Shown here in pieces: positions 13,047-15,740 of a DNA stretch of 15,740 nucleotides (positions are counted from its first letter, which is position 1; each line of letters opens with the position of its first letter). Both the position numbers and the translations under genes were made by a program. Origin of the DNA: Chloroflexaceae bacterium UBA1466 (GTDB lineage: Bacteria > Chloroflexota > Chloroflexia > Chloroflexales > Chloroflexaceae); NCBI GenBank assembly GCA_002325605.1, contig DCSM01000035.1, forward strand, positions 16,023-31,762. Direction: 5' to 3'. The notes under the pieces are model-generated. The model was not told the origin of the DNA and searched no databases. It was given only the letters and a program-made list of their open reading frames with translations.

Positions 13047-15740
13047 ATGCCAAGTCCTGTAATCAACCCGCATAGTCCGCATTTTAACACGTATTACCAA
13101 ACGCTTAATACGCTGCACGCACGAGGAATTCACGGTGAACTGCAAACTCGCCACGCTTTCGCTAATCTTTTGCAAACTTATGCCAAAGAAACCAATTGGC
13201 TTTTCGTGCCTGAACACCCTTTGCCCAACCGCAAACGCCCCGATGCCACTTTTTTGGGCACTGAATTTGATTTAACCTATGGTTATTGGGAATCTAAAGG
13301 CCCTGAAGAGGATTTAGAAAGCGCGATCCGCGACAAACTGACCTTTTATCCCCTGACCAACATCATTTTTGAGAATAGCAAAATCGCCCTGCTCTATCAG
13401 GAAGGGAAACCTGTTTGCAAAGTTGCGTTGCAAGACCGCCAGAAACTGGCCGACCTGCTTTCCTCCTTTTTCAGCTATGCGCCCCAGGAAAACGAGGCTT
13501 TTCTGCGGACTTGGCAGACGCTTTCGCAAGCGCCCCACGACTTTGCTTTCCCCGACGACGATTCCAAGAACATTCTCTTCCGCATTGCCCGCAAGATCCT
13601 GTTGCTCATCAAAGATGATTATGTTGAAAACCCCACTTTTCAGCAAGCCTTTGATCTTTTTCAGACGGTTTGCCAAAAAACCCTCGACCCAACCATCAAA
13701 AAAGAAGAAGTTGAATCGATGTTGGCCCAGCATCTCTTGACGGAGCGGATTTCGGCCAGCGTTTTCCCAGACCGTGACTTTTTGCACGAAAACAGCATCG
13801 CTTGTGAACTTGAGAAAGTCGTTGAGAACCTCAAAGCCTACAAAGAGATTCAGCAGAATCTGTTACAAACCCTCGCGGAGTTGTATGAAAAGATTGAGGA
13901 AGTCGTTGCGAAACTCTTTGACTTTGAGGCTAAACATCGGTTTCTCAGTCGCGTTTACGAAGGTTTCTTCAAACAGATCGCGCCCGACCAAGCTGATACT
14001 CACGGCATCGTCTATACGCCGCAGCCAATCGTGGGTTTTATGTTGGCCAGCGTCGAACATTTACTCCAAAAAGAGTTTGACACATCATTGGCGGCGAAAG
14101 AGGTTGTCATTCTTGACCCTTGCGTCGGCACGGGGACGTTTATCATGCAGCTTTTGCGAATGTTGCCCCGCGCCAGGCTTCCAGCCAAATATGCCACCGA
14201 AATCTTTTGCAATGAAGTGATGTTGCTGCCCTATTATATTGCAGCGCTCAGTATTGAACAGGTTTACTATGAAGAAATGGGCCACTATGAGCCTTTTGAA
14301 GGAATCTGTTTTACGGATACGCTTGACCTCGTGCGAGATCGCAAAACTGAAATGCTCAGTCAAGCGGATGCAGCGCGAGTCGAGCGCGAAAAAGCCGCGA
14401 AAATTACCGTGATTATTGGCAATCCGCCGTACAATGCGGGGCAAAAGAGCGAAAACGATAACAACAAAAATCGGCGTTACTTGGGCCGCGATGGTATAAA
14501 TGGCGTAGACGATAGGATTAAAGCGACTTATGCTAAGGACTCACGGGCAACTCTCAAAGCTACACTCTATGATGTCTATGTTAAATTCTTTCGCTGGGCG
14601 ACAGACCGTTTACAAGGTGAAGATGGCATTGTTTGCTTCGTGAGCAATAATTCATTTATTGATCAAATCGCTTTTGATGGGATGCGAAACCATCTTTTGC
14701 GGGATTTTACCCAAGTTTATCACCTTGACTTACATGGCAATGTTCGCAAAAACCCCAAACTTTCAGGGACAGCGCATAATGTTTTTGGCATTCAGGTCGG
14801 GGTAGGAATCACGATTGCAGTTAATAACAGCAAAAGTTCGCGGCGTTTTCTGCGCTATTTTCGTGTTCCTGAGTATTGGCGCAAGGAAGAAAAGCTCTCT
14901 TTTTTGACCGAAAAAGTATCGGTTGAACAAATTGAATGGCAAGAATTGCAACCAAATCTCAAACATAACTGGATGACAGAGGGTTTGCTTGAGGCTTTTG
15001 AGACTTTCTTACCGCTGGGAACGAAGGAAGCAAAGGCTGCAAAAGCTGTTGCCCCTGAAACCATTTTTAAAACCTATTCACTTGGTGTTAATACAAGTCG
15101 GGATAGTGTAGTTTATGACTTTCATTACCAAATCCTAGTAGAAAGAATGCAACAATTTATCGTAGACTATAATGCTGAAGTTTCGCGCTGGATTGAAGCT
15201 GGTATCCCAGGAAACACCGATGACTTTGTTGATACCAGTAAAATTAAGTGGACAGATAGATTAAAAGAAGCCTTAGAAAAGCAACAGTATCTTGAATTTG
15301 TTGATCAAAAGATCTGTTATTCACTCTACAGGCCCTTCTGTAGACAATATCTTTATTTTGATCACCTTCTGAACCAACGTCGCTACCAACAACATCACAT
15401 TTTTCCCACACCTGCCAGCGAATCAGAAAATATCGTCATTTGTTTAAGCAGTATAGGGAACAATAAGTCGTTTCACTGTCTCGTAAGTAATTGCATTCCA
15501 GATTACCACCTAACTGGTGATACGCAATGTTTTCCCTTCTATACCTACGCTGAGGATGGCAGCAACCGCCAGGAAAACATCACCGAATGGGCGGTTAAGC
15601 AGTTTGAAGCGCAGTATGGCTCGCTGGTTGCGGGGTTTCGGCAAGCTCAACCACCCCTCAACCGCGGGGAGGTCTGTCCGTTGCCTGAGCCTGCCGAAGG
15701 CAAGGTTTCGGCAAGCGCAACCAACGTTTCGGCAAGCTCA
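13047..15740 (+). CDS. Type IIG/ISP-like restriction-modification enzyme (nuclease plus N6-adenine methyltransferase), partial at window end
   Basis: One frame stays open from the ATG at 13047 to the window end (898 codons, no stop). Residues 1 to about 110 are a PD-(D/E)XK nuclease: D66 in RPDATF and E82-x-K84 in GYWESKG. A helical coupler follows (about 190-320). The methyltransferase has motif I DPCVGTGTF (357-365) and motif IV NPPY (459-462), the adenine-N6 type. The C-terminal region, with YRPF (761-764) and RQYLYFDHLLNQRR (766-779), matches the type ISP specificity domain. Unlike true type ISP enzymes there is no helicase between nuclease and methyltransferase, so a compact type IIG/IIL-like cutter is likelier. 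AGAGAGG (13032-13038) precedes the ATG by 8 nt. It starts 43 bp after cbiH-sirC with no clear terminator, so read-through from the B12 operon is possible. It ends in GC-rich repeats. Confidence 0.88.
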   Translation, partial: MPSPVINPHSPHFNTYYQTLNTLHARGIHGELQTRHAFANLLQTYAKETNWLFVPEHPLPNRKRPDATFLGTEFDLTYGYWESKGPEEDLESAIRDKLTFYPLTNIIFENSKIALLYQEGKPVCKVALQDRQKLADLLSSFFSYAPQENEAFLRTWQTLSQAPHDFAFPDDDSKNILFRIARKILLLIKDDYVENPTFQQAFDLFQTVCQKTLDPTIKKEEVESMLAQHLLTERISASVFPDRDFLHENSIACELEKVVENLKAYKEIQQNLLQTLAELYEKIEEVVAKLFDFEAKHRFLSRVYEGFFKQIAPDQADTHGIVYTPQPIVGFMLASVEHLLQKEFDTSLAAKEVVILDPCVGTGTFIMQLLRMLPRARLPAKYATEIFCNEVMLLPYYIAALSIEQVYYEEMGHYEPFEGICFTDTLDLVRDRKTEMLSQADAARVEREKAAKITVIIGNPPYNAGQKSENDNNKNRRYLGRDGINGVDDRIKATYAKDSRATLKATLYDVYVKFFRWATDRLQGEDGIVCFVSNNSFIDQIAFDGMRNHLLRDFTQVYHLDLHGNVRKNPKLSGTAHNVFGIQVGVGITIAVNNSKSSRRFLRYFRVPEYWRKEEKLSFLTEKVSVEQIEWQELQPNLKHNWMTEGLLEAFETFLPLGTKEAKAAKAVAPETIFKTYSLGVNTSRDSVVYDFHYQILVERMQQFIVDYNAEVSRWIEAGIPGNTDDFVDTSKIKWTDRLKEALEKQQYLEFVDQKICYSLYRPFCRQYLYFDHLLNQRRYQQHHIFPTPASESENIVICLSSIGNNKSFHCLVSNCIPDYHLTGDTQCFPFYTYAEDGSNRQENITEWAVKQFEAQYGSLVAGFRQAQPPLNRGEVCPLPEPAEGKVSASATNVSASS
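15635..15740 (+). repeat. Short repeats within the restriction-modification gene
   Basis: Three copies of a GTTTCGGCAAGC[T/G]CAACCA unit lie at 15635-15653, 15705-15723 and 15726-15740 (cut by the window end). Between the first two is a 6-bp hairpin, TTGCCT (15681-15686) with AGGCAA (15698-15703). Copies two and three are in phase, 21 bp apart, and encode a VSASATN-type heptad; copy one is read in another frame. The composition is more GC-rich than the preceding coding region. This may be a mobile palindromic element that entered the gene in frame, or the edge of a repeat array. Confidence 0.6.

Noticed and set aside
13314..13787. 157-codon open frame on the minus strand, plus plus-strand frames at 13369-13740 and 13774-14220
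   Set aside because: All lie inside the continuous frame from 13047 whose translation carries nuclease and methyltransferase motifs. The alternatives show low-complexity, unconserved-looking peptides.
13047..15740. Possible frameshifted or broken restriction-modification gene
   Set aside because: I translated the frame from 13047 through to 15740 without meeting a stop, and all motifs fall in one phase. It is merely cut by the window edge.
15635..15740. CRISPR array
   Set aside because: Only three short, inexact copies with unequal spacing (70 and 21 bp) lie within an open coding frame, and no cas genes are visible.

Overview
This window is a cobalt-uptake and anaerobic (early-cobalt) cobalamin biosynthesis operon. 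It carries two unexpected passengers: a toxin/immunity-like gene pair inside the operon and a single-chain restriction-modification gene directly downstream. The organism is a bacterium of moderate GC content that uses TTG starts in places. The cbiH-sirC and cbiF-cbiG fusions, the SitI3-like immunity protein and the dispersed palindromes remind me of Chloroflexota/Anaerolineae genomes. That assignment is a low-confidence impression, because no rRNA or phylogenetic marker is present.

Layout. Positions 1-161 hold no gene but contain two strong palindromes. A CaCA-family Ca2+/H+ exchanger gene (162-1262) runs on the minus strand. The divergent intergenic region (1263-1589) holds a sigma-70-like promoter, a cobalamin riboswitch aptamer, a predicted antiterminator and an intrinsic terminator. 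Everything that follows is on the plus strand and tightly packed: cbiM, cbiN, cbiQ and cbiO (ECF-type cobalt transporter); cbiX (cobaltochelatase); cbiC; a hairpin-containing 84-bp gap; cbiD; cbiET fusion; cbiL; a small CdiA-CT-like PD-(D/E)XK nuclease gene (8924-9352); a SitI3-like immunity gene (9362-9781); cbiFG fusion; cbiH-sirC fusion. After 43 bp a type IIG/ISP-like restriction-methyltransferase gene begins at 13047. It is still open at the window end and runs into short GC-rich repeats.

How it works together. CbiMNQO imports Co2+. The SirC domain oxidises precorrin-2 to sirohydrochlorin and CbiX inserts cobalt. CbiL, CbiH, CbiF, CbiG, CbiD, CbiE/CbiT and CbiC carry out the methylations, ring contraction, decarboxylation and methyl migration that lead to cobyrinate. 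Uroporphyrinogen-III methyltransferase, the precorrin-6A reductase (CbiJ/CobK) and CbiA are not seen here. The riboswitch should shut the operon down when B12 is abundant.

The standout observation is the nuclease/immunity pair inserted seamlessly between cbiL and cbiFG. It has its own ribosome-binding sites, no secretion or delivery module, and a complete E/D/D/K active-site set whose spacing matches the Burkholderia-type CDI tRNase as I remember it. It would therefore be co-transcribed under B12-riboswitch control, an arrangement I do not recognise as a described system.
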